A DNA stretch of 64,000 bases, from NCBI GenBank assembly GCA_007570785.1, contig ML664157.1, forward strand, positions 6,593,993-6,657,992. The letters run 5' to 3'. Shown in pieces: positions 10,754 to 21,635 of this stretch. The notes beneath the pieces are model-generated. The model did not search any database. It was given only the letters and a program-made list of their open reading frames with translations, and was not told where the DNA came from. Position 1 is the first letter of the stretch; each line of letters begins with the position of its first letter. The DNA is from Antilocapra americana. Lineage: Eukaryota; Chordata; Mammalia; Artiodactyla; Antilocapridae. Both the position numbers and the translations under genes were made by a program.

Positions 10754-12256
10754 GTGTGATGGCTTATTTTCTATGTTAACTTGACTAAGCCATGATACCC
10801 AGATATTAGGTCAAACACCTGTCTGGATGTCACTGTGAGGGTACTTCCTATATGTGATGAACATTTAACTCAGAAGACATTGAGTGAATCACTTCCCTTA
10901 ATGTGGGTGGATATCCTTCAATCAGTTGAAGGCCTTAATAGAAAAAGACAGAAGTCCTCCAAGGGAGAGGGAATTCTGCCTCCAGACAACCTTCAGACTC
11001 GAGCTTCAAAATCAACTCTTCCCTGAGTCTCCAGTTTACTTCAGTTCAGTTCAGTCACTCAGTCGTGTCCGACTCTTTGCAACCCCATGAATCGCAGCAT
11101 GCCAGGCCTCCCTGTCCATCACCAACTCCCGGAGTCCACCCAAACCCATGGCCATCGAGTTGGTGATGCCATCCAGCCATCTCATCCTCTGTTGTCCCCT
11201 TCTCCTCCTGCCCACAATCTTTCCCAGCATTAGGGTCTTTTTCAGTGAGTCAACTCTTCGCATGAGGTGGCCCAAGTATTGGAGTTTCAGCTTCAATATC
11301 AATCCTTCCAGTGAACACCCAGGACTGATATCCTTTAGGATGGACTTGTTGGATGTCCTTGCAGTCCAAGGGACTCTCAAGAGTCTTCTTCAACACCACA
11401 GTTCAAAAGCATCAATTCTTCAGTGCTCAGTTTTCTTCACCATCCAACTCTCACATCCATACATGACTACTGGAAAAACCATAGCCTTGACTAGACGGAC
11501 CTTTCTTGGCAAAGTAATGTCTCTGCTTTTCAATATGCTATCTAGGTTGGCCATAACTTTCCTTCCAAGGAGTAAGTGTCTTTTAATTTAATGGCTGCCA
11601 TCACCATCTGCAGTGATTTTGGAGCCCAAAAAAATAAAGTCTGTCACTGTTTCCACTGTTTCCCCATCCATTTCCCATGAAGTGATGGGACCAGATGCCA
11701 TGATCTTAGTTTTCTCAATGTTAAGCTTCAAGGCAACTTTTTTACTCTCCTCTTTCACTTTCATCAAGAGGCTCTTTAGTTCCTCTTCACTTTCTGCCAT
11801 AAGGGTGGTGTCGTCTGCATATCTGATTTATTGATATTTCTCCCGGCAATCTTGATTCCAGCTTGTGCTTCTTCCAGACCAGCATTTCTCATGATGTACT
11901 CTGCATATAAGTTAAATAAGCAGAGTGACAAGATACAACCTTGACGTACTCCTTTTCCTATTTGGAACCAGTCTGTTGTTACACGTCCAGTTCTAACTGT
12001 TGCTTCCTGACCTGCATACAGATTTCTCAAGAGACAGGTCAGATGGTCTGGTATTCCCATCTCTTGAAGAATTCTCCCCAGTTTATTGTGATGCACACAG
12101 TCAAATGTTTTGGCATAGTCAATAAAGCAGAAGTAGATGTTTTTCTTGCCTCCTTGCAAATTTCATGTTTGCTAGTCCCCCCCAGTTACTACACACACAC
12201 ACTCTCTCTATTGTTTTTACTTCTCCTGAGAACCTTGACTAATACACTGGTCTTGA
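10754..12256 (+). mobile_element. Solo ERVL-type LTR (MLT2-like), split by a BovB
   Basis: Ancient endogenous retroviral LTR without internal retroviral genes nearby. Diagnostic words are 'atgttaacttgacta', 'cagttgaaggcctta' and 'aattctgcctccagac' in the left block (10754-11035), and 'gagaaccttgactaatac' at the right end (12159-12256). Most of the annotated span is a BovB LINE inserted into it. The family name is given from pattern recognition, not a search. Confidence 0.7.
11036..12158 (-). mobile_element. BovB LINE 3' part, antisense, inside an LTR
   Basis: The 3' tail reads 'ttcagttcagttcagtcact' at the left end. The reverse-transcriptase region (minus strand, about 12159 to 11776) includes 'FIDYAKTFDCV' and 'DWFQIGKGVRQGC'. 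A one-base deletion just before the Y-A-D-D active-site codons, which are intact in the next frame, breaks the frame. The C-terminal half continues at 11800-11051 in other frames. Possible short duplication: gtttact at the left and gtttgct at the right. Confidence 0.95.
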
Positions 12257-12259
12257 GTT

Positions 12260-13413
12260 TGGGGTCCTAGACTTATTAGTTGGTTACTAGTTGGATGACT
12301 TCAGGCAAGATGCCTAGGACTCAGGTTTAGTTGGACTAAATCAGGAATGTTAAGGCTGTGCTCTGAACACGTTTAATAGGTGTTTATGGTGGGTGGGGAG
12401 GGAGGAATTTTGGACCTTCTCATTTCTGTATTCTTGTTTCAACTGAACTTTTATTTCTATTTAGCTGTTTTTAAAGCTGACCTCCATTAAATTCCATTTG
12501 AAGAAGTGAATCTGCTGATTAAAATAGCATACCAAGTGGAAATCAACTATACTTTGATTTTAAAAATTTTAAAACAGGGATTTTGAGTCTCATTCCAGCT
12601 CTAACAAATAAATGTCATAATTAAATGGATTCAGCTGGAGGCACGGCATCTCAGACTGGTGGGGCTAGTTGGAACTATGGCTAAAGGAACAAATTCTTAA
12701 AGTAGATGAGCTCCCCAAAGAGTATCAATGCCCCAAATAACCATGCCCTAGGAAGAGTTGTGAACCTAGTCTAGATTAGTGTAAATATACTGTGGGTTCA
12801 ATCTAGTGGATAGGGAATAGAAATAGGTATTTGCAGATAGTGGTGACAGCAGAAGGCAGGTAGATTACAGTGTCATAGGTTAAAACCATTGTTTAGTTTA
12901 ATCTGAGGCTATACAGTTAATTGTTTGCCCTCCACCTGAGGTGAGGGAAATGCTCTTGAAATGCTCACTCCTGATCAGCTTACTTCAAGAACAGAGGGGT
13001 TCATCTTGATGTGCAAACCTCTTTCATCATGGTGAGCCTGGCTCCAGCAAGTAAGGTTTGATACTAGACCAGTGACCTTCTTATTGTCTAAGACACTTTG
13101 TTCACAGGAGATACTCAACAAAACTATGGTAAAGAGATAAATCCTCTGTAATACTGCAGCTCCAAATGTAAGCCTAAAAACTGGCACAGTATTAAATGTA
13201 AAAACATTATTTCCATGTTCTTAAGGAGAAGTTCTCATTAAAGTTTAGGAGATTGTTTCCCCCGCAACCCACCAAAAAAAAAGGTAGATCTTTGTTATCC
13301 AGTTGTAAAAACATCTCTGGAGAAAGACTTAAATTAACAGGAGAATTGGTATGTAGGGTTTTAAACCATCCTACCATGCCACATGAAAATATTTCTACAA
13401 AAAGAAAAAATTT
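12260..13413. other. No confident feature; possible L1 tail at 12535-12590
   Basis: 'aaatcaactatactttgatt' near 12540 resembles the terminal bases of an old artiodactyl L1. The rest is unassigned. Confidence 0.4.
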
Positions 13414-13548
13414 TATAGATTTGTGAGCAACTCTGGTAATGCTAATAGAGTAGTGATTAAAGCTAAATAGACAGAGACAGACTTCCTATCATAGCAGAAT
13501 GGATTGGAGGTATTGATCAAAATGCTCTTGAAGTGTATAGGAGTTTCA
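13414..13548 (+). repeat. Left arm of a 135 bp inverted repeat
   Basis: The reverse complement of 15183-15317, matching at 134 of 135 positions (C at 13495 against A at 15236 on the plus strand). The identity starts and stops abruptly at both ends. I recognise no repeat family in it. Confidence 0.97.
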
Positions 13549-13856
13549 CTTATAATTTATTTATATAGTGAATTTATAAATATTATAAATTATTATTTAT
13601 AATAATATAATAATATGGTGAAATATAATACAAGTAGACTTTATTATTGGAACTGACTCTATTATTGACCCAAACTAATTCTCTGTGAAATTTGACCAGT
13701 CTGCTTCTTGCCTCTCTTTTACTATATTCTATAACAGTTTCAGGAGAGGTGGTTTTCACCAAAAGGTATCAGATATAGCTTAAAATTAATAATTTAAAAT
13801 CTTAAGCAGCATAAGTGTTAAAGAACACTTCTTTTTTTCTTTATAATTAGTAGTAT

Positions 13857-14085
13857 CTGGTTTCAAATCCTGAGTCTGAATACTTACTAGCTGTGTGAGT
13901 ATTCAGCTGAATACTTACTAGCTTGGAAAACTGCCTAATCTCTATAAGTCTCAATTCCCTCACTGGTTAATTGAGGGTAATATTAGTACCTATTATCTGA
14001 TAGGGACTGATTTTAAAGATTTTATAAGGAAGTTTGTGTAAAGTAGTCAATACTTACTCCTGGCACATAATGAAAATTTGGTGTT
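13857..14085 (+). mobile_element. MIR SINE with internal duplication
   Basis: MIR core pattern: 'tactagctgtgtgagtatt', 'aaactgcctaatctctataa', 'ctggcacataatga'. A 17-base direct repeat (ctgaatacttactagct) at 13876-13892 and 13907-13923 is an extra local duplication inside the core. Confidence 0.7.
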
Positions 14086-14326
14086 AAAGTTTTTTCGCTT
14101 TGAAACAAAATGAAGACTACACTTAATAGATATAAGTCATCTTTATTTCCTAAATAGAAGTGGCATCTTGTAGGTGCTAACAATTACAATGATCTCTTAC
14201 TGACAGTTTAAATATCATCTTGACAGTATCATTGTCTAAAATGATTCTGCTCACTCTAACTTTGGAGAAAACTTCTCATAAGACGAAGTCATACTTCAGA
14301 TCTATCAATGCAGGATCAGAGAGAAG

Positions 14327-14433
14327 AAGAGGTCAGGAAAAACAGTGATGAAGGATGAGGAGGAGGAGAGAGGACTAGGGGAGCAAAGGAGGGAGGCAGG
14401 TAGGAAAAGAAAGAGGTAGAAGGAGAGGGAGGT
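14327..14433. repeat. Polypurine-rich tract
   Basis: About 107 bases that are roughly nine-tenths A/G on the plus strand, with GAGGAGGAG and GGGAGG runs. Confidence 0.8.
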
Positions 14434-14636
14434 TTTGTAAACAGCTTAGGACACCTGGCTTCCGGTAACTGGAACTGAATCCTCAAGCATTGGGGCTAAT
14501 TAATAATTGAACCTCTGCTCTCCCCTCCTTGGAGACCACCTCCACTGAGCATCCCTGCTGTTCACACTCTTTTCCTCCTAGTAATAATCTCGAGGTTGTC
14601 TCAAGGTGATAGTCACAAGAGCTAGTTTCAAAACTG

Positions 14637-14800
14637 TTGTTGTTTAGTCATTAAGTCATGTTCAACTCTTTGTGACCCCATGGACTGTAGCCTGCCAGGC
14701 TCCTCTGTCTATGGGATTTCCCAGACAAGTTTACTGGAGTGGGTTGCCTTTTCCTTCTCCAGATCTTCCCAACCCAGGGATCAAACCGGTATCTCCTGCC
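14637..14800 (-). mobile_element. BovA2 SINE, truncated
   Basis: 'tgtttagtcattaagtcatg', 'ccatggactgtagcctgcc', 'gagtgggttgccttttcc' and 'cccagggatcaaac' follow the BovA2 minus-strand consensus. The tRNA-like end after 'atctcctgcc' is missing. It lies between the two inverted-repeat arms. Confidence 0.9.
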
Positions 14801-15182
14801 AAATACTTGTAGGCTGATAAATTGCATCTAGTGTATATAATTTAGGGAGTCAGACACTGTAAGATCACAGTTAAGGAAAAATATGGCTAAGTTATGAATG
14901 ATGCTAAGTTTACTTAGGAATCACCGAAGTAAAATTTAGCTCAATAACCTAAGGGTAAGCTTGGAATTTCTAAGTATTGTGAAAGAAGGCAACTGTTTAG
15001 CTTTTAGCCAGTCAATGGGCTTAAAGCTAAGAGTGAAATCAGAAAGACTGCCAACTGGCAAGAGAAGTTATAACCAGGGCTGGTTGAGGTTACCTGGGTG
15101 CATCAGTGAGGAGGCAGTAGGTCTCTCAAGAAGACTGGCACTGTTGGCATTTATTCAAGCTGAGGAACAAGCTGAAAAAGTC

Positions 15183-15317
15183 TGAAACTCCTATACACTT
15201 CAAGAGCATTTTGATCAATACCTCCAATCCATTCTACTATGATAGGAAGTCTGTCTCTGTCTATTTAGCTTTAATCACTACTCTATTAGCATTACCAGAG
15301 TTGCTCACAAATCTATA
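15183..15317 (-). repeat. Right arm of a 135 bp inverted repeat
   Basis: The reverse complement of 13414-13548 with a single difference. The spacer between the arms is 1634 bases (13549-15182) and holds a MIR, a purine tract and a BovA2. Confidence 0.97.
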
Positions 15318-15684
15318 TTTAACTAATGTATGCTGTACACTTGGTTTCTTCATTCTTATTCTATTATGAAAAGCAGTATACATTTTAACTTCACATTTGT
15401 AACTAAGGAAATAAGGTTTCTATTTTTCAATTTTTTTCTTTTATTGTCCTTTGTCCTGGTGCAAGCTCTTCATCTTAGCCAAGAAGAGTGAAATGCTCGG
15501 TAACCGAGGAAGACAGTATCAGACCAAGTGGGTGTGTTATCTTGGGAAACTCTCAAGAAAGAATTTTGTAACATATTAAAAAGCAGTCTCAAACTCCAAG
15601 TTTTGAATAATAACTTTCAAAGCTCTGGCATGAAAAATTCATATATATGCTATTCTTCTTGTTATTTTTCTTATTTCCATTCTG

Positions 15685-15935
15685 AGTGGTAATGTGATGA
15701 ACTGGAAAGAACATTCCCTTCTTGGGCCACACAAAAAATGCTTAAATCCTGACTCTCCTATTTACTCTATTTGTAACCTTGAGTCAATGACTTGACCTCT
15801 TGGAGTATCAGTTTTCTCTTTTATAAAAGTAAGATGCTGCTTACTTTTGGAGAACTGTTAGAATGAGATGAAAAAAATGTATGGATAGATCTAGCACATG
15901 GGAAGCATTCAATAAATTATTATTTTCATTATCCT
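15685..15935 (+). mobile_element. MIR SINE
   Basis: A near-complete MIR pattern: 'actggaaagaacattccct', 'atttactctatttgtaacct', 'tcaatgacttgacctcttgg', 'gcattcaataaattatt'. Divergence is typical of this old family. Confidence 0.8.
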
Positions 15936-16479
15936 TATTATCACTAACCATATTTTTTCATACTGTCAAATAACTCTAAGATATGGGTGATTTTGCATAT
16001 GTTCTATGAAAGTATCACATTTCATACTTTTCACTGATTAAAGAACATCTGTCATTGGACCAGCCTCTTGAAAAGATAATACTCTTAAAGCAGAGAATTT
16101 ATAGAATTTATGGGGTGGGAACAGTGGTGGTGGTAGTTATTTTTATGTCAGAATTGTGGTGCTCAATTCTTTTTTAAGAAATATTGGTCACTTAATAAAT
16201 GGAAAGTAAGACACAATTCCTACCCTCAAGAAAAATAAACTTAGAGTGGAATATGGACAAAACACAGAGAAGAAAATCCAATGAGTGCAGTAAACATTCA
16301 CCATGACCCAAAAGGAAGAGAAAGATGGATAGGTGGACCAGCAAAGGCTCTGATGGTCATGACAAGATTTAACCTGGGGACAATGGGAAATGAGAGGAAG
16401 AGAAGAAATTTCCAGTAAGAGAACCAGCATGACAATAGATGCAGGGAACTGTGGCGTGTTGGGAATAAAAAGGGTACTT
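15936..16479. other. No recognised feature
   Basis: Apparently unique sequence. Minus-strand frames here run partly into the neighbouring SINE. Confidence 0.5.
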
Positions 16480-16680
16480 GCTTCCCTGGTGGGTCAGATG
16501 GTAAAGAAACTGACTGCAATGCACGAGATCTAGGTTCAATCTCTGGGTTGGGAAGATCCCCTGGAGGAGGGTATGGCAACCCATGCTCATATTCTTGCCT
16601 GAAAATTCCATGGACAGAGGAGCCTGGTGGGCTACAGTCCATGGGGGTCACAAAGAGTCACATACGACTGAGCAACTAAA
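16480..16680 (+). mobile_element. Bov-tA SINE
   Basis: Runs from 'gcttccctggtgggtcagat' through 'taggttcaatctctgggttg' to 'acgactgagcaactaaa'. Nearly full length, with moderate divergence. Confidence 0.92.
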
Positions 16681-18663
16681 ACTTTCAATTTCATGCTGTA
16701 TGTAAAACAACTTTTTCCAAACTCTTTTAATAGGTCAAACATTTTTCAAACAACATTTTATACGGAAAATACTAATTTGTAAAATACTTTAAAGTAGTAA
16801 ATTAGTTAATCTGTAAGTTCAAATTTAGCACAGTTACTCCTATAATGTTTTGGTCTAATGACAAGTAGACATTTGAACCCCAGGATAACAGACAATAGTT
16901 GCAGTGTTAGTGTCCATCACACATAGACCAAAATTTCATGTAACTTCTGAAGTACATCTTTGGTTCATTAGGATTCCAGAGAATTCATTTGAAAAACCAG
17001 TGGGATAGAGGGATTTCAAGTACAACCTGACAGGTTGGTCTTAACTCAATTAAAAATTGGAGCCTTTGAAGCTTTCTTAGTGTGGGAATGACATAGAATA
17101 GCACTACTCTAGAAAGATTAATCTTATCAAATGAATAGGATAAACTGGAAGAAAGAAAGATTAGTGATAAGGATAACTTTCAATTATCAGACTGTTGAAA
17201 TAGTGCAAAGGTGGCTTAACCAGGACTGAAAGCTAAGATAGGTGGGAATGAGGTGTGCATTTGCATTCTAGCTTAAACTGGAACCCTGTTTTCTAATAAG
17301 AGAACCCTACTTTAATTCCACAATCTTAATGGTACTCTTGGTATTATTACTTCTACATCAACACATAAATTTTGTTAGTGATTAAAATTTTCAGTTCTTT
17401 GGAAATTAACTGTTACAAAAGAAATAAAACATCTTATAATTACTATTCTGGAGGTAGATTTTCAGAGTAGTCTTTGGTTGGAAATGCTGATCTGAAGATT
17501 TTTCGCTTTTCTTTTTTTTTCCTTTAGGGTTTTAGTTCTTTAGCCCTTGGTGCCATAAAAACTCTTAGGTTATTTTTTCTAATTACTCTTAAGTTACTCA
17601 ACTAAATATAAATTGCATATCACTACTTAAATTTATAAATTTTTCAATAACTTGATTTAAATGAGTCAAGACTCTTTAATTTCATTTTTATTTTTTGTTA
17701 CATAAACTTGTGACAGGATCTTAATTTTCCTTAAAATCTTTCCTGAAGAGTAAGATCTTCTGACACTGGAATCAGAGTGCAGAGAGGAAAGATTTTAATA
17801 ATTTTGTTGCAAAGCCTTAGAAATAAGCAGACATTTTGAGGACAGAAATCCTATGTCCAAAGGTTTTATAACACCTTATTTATCAATCATCATTGATAAA
17901 AGTAATATTTCATATAAGTAAAAAATTCTAAATAGTGGAAGCTTATCACTTTAGATGCCTTCTTTTCCCATTTTGATCACTTGTAAGGGAATCTTCTAAA
18001 ATGCATTTCCCATTGGCTTGCTATTGGAATGGCAGTATGATTCAAATCTTAATGCCCTTTTTTCAAAATTCAGAATCCTTTCTGGTCCATATTCAGTTAC
18101 TTCTATTTCCAAAGTGCCTGATTTCTTCAGATTTCTCATTTGTTTTCACTAGTCAGCCTTTATGGATGACCAAAACAAACAAAAGAAAGGAACACAAGAA
18201 AGGTTGTCACATTACATATAAAATAAAAGTCAAAATAAATGATGATCATAAAAACTGCTTGTGGCAACCACGTAGCCCTCAGAAGTATTTTATTTGTATC
18301 CTTTATATTGACTCCAAAAGGGTAAGGTCACTGAACAAGAATTATTAAGTTGACTATTAACTATAATTTTCTGGGACAGTCATTAAATATTTCAATTTGA
18401 CTCTAGGTGATTTATATTAAAAGATATAGGAGGATAGGAAGAAGATAGAGAAAATATCCCAAAACATTAAATAAAATAACCATTGTTTTTTGAGTCATGG
18501 CTGCAGGAAATGACATCAGCTCAGTGTTGGGTTTTGCTTGCTGTTACAGGGGGAATTTATTTTTCTGAGCAGAGGTACCTGCACTCCCATTGTAGCCTAC
18601 ATGGTTCAAGTCATGTTGTCTTATAGAAATTTTTGGTTAAAGTCTATCTGCCTCTCTAGACTT
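16681..18663. other. Mostly unassigned; possible ancient repeat 16935-17280
   Basis: About 2 kb without young repeats. The stretch 16935-17280 resembles decayed old mammalian repeats, but I cannot name the family. A 115-codon frame at 18001-18348 lacks splice or promoter support. Confidence 0.35.
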
Positions 18664-18893
18664 AAAAATAATTCCTAGGACTTCCCTGGTGGTCCAGTGG
18701 TTGAGAATCCTGCTTCCAATGCAGGGGACAGGAGTCTGACCCCAATCGGGGAGGATTCCACATGCAATAGGACAACTGAGCACATGCACCACAACTAATC
18801 AGTCAGCACTCTAGAACCCTCAGCTACTGAAGCCTAGAGCTTGTGCTCTGCAACAAGACAAGCCACCACAATGGGAAGCCCATGCAATGCAAC

Positions 18894-18894
<1 letters not shown>

Positions 18895-18940
<46 letters not shown>
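18895..18940. repeat. (AG)23 microsatellite
   Basis: A perfect AG dinucleotide run at the 3' tail of the nested minus-strand BovA2. Long perfect runs like this are usually length-polymorphic. Confidence 0.97.
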
Positions 18941-18942
<2 letters not shown>

Positions 18943-19142
18943 TTAGTCACTCAGTAGTGTCTGACTCTTTGCGTCCCCAAGGACTGTATTTTGCCAGGCT
19001 CCTCTGTCCATGGGATTTCCCAGGCAAGAATACTGAAGTGGGTTGCCATTTTCTGCTCCAGGGGATATTCCTGACCTAGGGAGTGAACCCAGATCTCCTG
19101 CACTGCAGGCAGATTTTTACTGTCTAAGCCTCTAGGGAAGCT
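18941..19142 (-). mobile_element. BovA2 SINE nested in CHR-2
   Basis: 'tgttagtcactcagtagtgt' to 'taagcctctagggaagc'. A 10 bp duplication (tgcaactaga) at 18888-18897 and 19143-19152 frames the SINE plus its AG tail. Confidence 0.93.
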
Positions 19143-19262
19143 TGCAACTAGAAAGTAGCCCTACTTACTGCAACTAGAGGAAGCCTGTGTGCAGCAATGA
19201 AGACCCAGTGCAGCCAAAAAATAAATAAATACTATTTTTTTTAAAAAAAATAGAAAAATAAT

Positions 19263-19869
19263 ATTATAAAAATATTTTTTTAAATTCCTAAACAGAAGGA
19301 TATGCCTATTCTATAGACACAAATAGGTACTCAGTATGCACTTACTTTCTGGTTGTAACTGAAAAGAATACTTAAGATCAGTATAAAACCAGACAGATGC
19401 AAGAAACTGAAACAATTAGGGATAATTTACACTTTCTGGTTCTAGTCCCTGAGAGAATCTGCTATATAAAAACAAAAACAAAAAAAAGCAACTTCTGCCA
19501 AGCCTTACATTTTATCTCTATCCCAAACATCCAGTCTCCTTTTCCAGCATTTCTGGATAATGCTTTAATGATTCTCTGCTCCAGCCAAGACATTTCTCTG
19601 TGTTCATCACAGGCACCATGGAAGTTCTCTTCTATACCTTCTCTGAACTCTTCTAGAGTCGGTTTCTGACTCTGGCTGACTCTCAAGTACTTGAGACAGA
19701 GAAGAAAGACACTGAATATGGTCATCATTTTTAGTTTAAAATCAAAATGACAAGGTGGGGCAGATAATCCCAACAGTAGCTCCTTATTATCATTCCCAGT
19801 GTATTCTTTATACAGAACTCGGTCTTGTTCACATCCTTTATTATCCTGATAAGTTACTTTTAGATCCAT
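19263..19869. other. Unassigned stretch with a 135-codon frame
   Basis: A minus-strand frame at 19462-19869 (135 codons, starting MDLKVTYQDN) is the longest one in apparently unique DNA here. I see no known domain. It starts at the edge of a BovB fragment and has no visible promoter. I treat it as chance or as a decayed unit of unknown origin. Confidence 0.3.
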
Positions 19870-20298
19870 TTAGTAGCCATGTAACAATGTGAGAGTTGGG
19901 CCATAAAGGTGGCTGAGAGCTAAAGAACTGATGCTTTCCAACTGTGGTGATGGAGAAGACTCTTGAGAGTCCCTTGGACAGCAAGGAGATCAAGCCAGTC
20001 AATCCTAAAGGAAATCAACCCTGAATATTCATTGGAAGGACTGATGCTGACGCTGAAGCTCCAATAGTTTTGCCACCTGATACGAAGAGACAACTCGTTG
20101 GAAAAGACCATGACACTGGGAAAGATTGAAGGCAAATGGAGCAGAGGGCAACAGAGGATGAGATGGTTAGATGGCATCACCAGTTCAAGGGACATGAACT
20201 TAAAACTCCAGGAGATAGTGAAGGACAGGGAAGCCTGATGTGCTGCAGTTCTTGGGTCGCTAAGAGTCAGACATGACTTAGCAGCTGAACAAGAACAA
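19870..20298 (+). mobile_element. BovB LINE 3' end
   Basis: 'tgtgagagttgggccataaa' through 'tcccttggacagcaagga' and 'agatggttagatggcatcac' to 'gacttagcagctgaac'. Covers only the last roughly 430 bases of BovB, frame broken. Confidence 0.93.
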
Positions 20299-20309
20299 CA
20301 GACACATTT

Positions 20310-20410
20310 TAAGGACATAAAACTGAAGTTCAGAGAGGTTAAGTAGTATGTCCAAGGGCACAAGAGAATATTACAGATTCAGGACCAAAGCCAGGTTTAT
20401 CCCTTAGTGC
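20310..20410 (-). mobile_element. MIR SINE fragment
   Basis: 'actgaagttcagagaggtta', 'agtagtatgtccaaggg', 'caggaccaaagccaggttt' is the antisense MIR core. Confidence 0.65.
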
Positions 20411-21110
20411 TGCAAACAGCATCTTCTTATTTTCTTCTGGTTTCCTTTCTTTGTATGGAAGTCTACATTTTCACGGGCAATCTGGCATTTTCATGAAAAC
20501 TTCCCCTGACAAACTGCTCTCCTTAGTTGCCTAAGTCTTTTTCCTTCCAGATTCTAAACCTAGGAAAATTAACCTGTTAAATTACAAGTAGCTACACATG
20601 GAAACCAGACTGACACACAAAATTTGTATTTCAGCCATAAACTTTTGGAAAAGTGAAATTTTTCAGAAACATGCTGGGATTTCAGGCCCTGTGACCAGAT
20701 TCTTGGAAGGTATTTGGGGGCAAAGACATTTACTAGAGATCCATCAAAGACAGAAAGCTTTTAGCTTAAGTTTGTACAATCTAATGTCTCCCCGTTGCAG
20801 GATAACAATTTATAGTTAATATTAGTGATAGTGGAACAGTTGGGGTTTTTTTAAGCAGGGAAGGCTGTGTGTGGAAACAGTTGATGTCTCTGTGTTTAAT
20901 GTGTGGATTGAACAGGAAAGATAAACTCTTAGTAGTAAAAGGCAGACAGGAGGACATGACAATTGAAAGAAATATCACAAGGAAAACAAACACACTAGAT
21001 ATTCTTTTCACAGAGTAACAATTTCCTTATCATGACAAGAGAAAGGAGAGTAAGATTTTACACTTACAGATGACAAGCAATTTTCTTCAATTTATAACAC
21101 TTCTCTAGTA
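20411..21110. other. No recognised feature
   Basis: Apparently unique sequence without exon signals. Confidence 0.5.
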
Positions 21111-21294
21111 CAGTGCTGTCCAATAGAATTTCTGTAATAACAAAAAATTTTTTACGTTTCAGCTGTCTAGTAAAATACCTACTAGCCACTTGAAATGTAA
21201 CTAGTGGTACTGAGAAAATTGCTTTTCAAAATTTTATTTAAATTAAACTTAAATAGCCTCATGTGGCTAGTAGCTACCATATTGGACAGTGCAG
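21111..21294. mobile_element. hAT-type DNA transposon remnant with terminal inverted repeats
   Basis: The left end 'cagtgctgtccaatag' and right end 'tattggacagtgcag' are inverted copies. Such ends are seen in non-autonomous mammalian MER elements of the hAT group. It encodes nothing. The 8 bp target duplication expected of hAT elements is not clear. Confidence 0.6.
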
Positions 21295-21417
21295 CAGGCA
21301 AAATAGAAGCTGAAACCCTGTCTCTGTGTTTCATTCCTGTCAAATAAAATAAGATGAGTTTTATTAAATTTGTATTTTTTTCTAAGTATTATGCAGGATT
21401 TGGAGTTATATTGCTGG

Positions 21418-21625
21418 TTGTTGTTGTACTAGGTACTCAGTTGTGTCCAACTTGTTGAGACCCCATAAACTGTAGCCAGGTTCCTCTGCCCATAGGATTT
21501 CCCAAGCAAAATAACTAGAGTGGGTTGCCATTTCCTTTTCCAGGAGATCTTCCTGACCTAGGGATCAAAACTGGATCTCCCTCAATGGCAGGCATATTCT
21601 TCACCACTGAGCCACTGGGAAGCTC
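21418..21625 (-). mobile_element. BovA2 SINE
   Basis: A diverged BovA2 ('gtactcagttgtgtccaac', 'gagtgggttgccatttcc', 'cactgagccactgggaag'). A perfect 10 bp duplication (atattgctgg) lies at 21408-21417 and 21626-21635. Confidence 0.92.
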
Positions 21626-21635
21626 ATATTGCTGG

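Larger units (their letters stand above)
18673..19253 (+). mobile_element. CHR-2-type SINE, split by a BovA2
   Basis: Left block 'gacttccctggtggtccagt' to 'ccatgcaatgcaactaga' (18673-18897). Right block 'gcaactagaaagtagccc' to 'cagccaaaaaataaataaat' (19143-19253). The flanking A-rich word aaaaataat (18664-18672, 19254-19262) may be its duplication. Confidence 0.85.

Noticed and set aside
11148..11591. 147-codon plus-strand frame, and similar frames at 19920-20363 and 24861-25304
   Set aside because: All are antisense BovB. They resemble each other because BovB copies are alike, not because they form a gene family.
19462..19869. 135-codon minus-strand frame in apparently unique DNA
   Set aside because: No domain, promoter or exon structure recognised. 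It ends beside a BovB fragment. Kept only as a note in the feature list. A protein search with conserved hits would reverse this.
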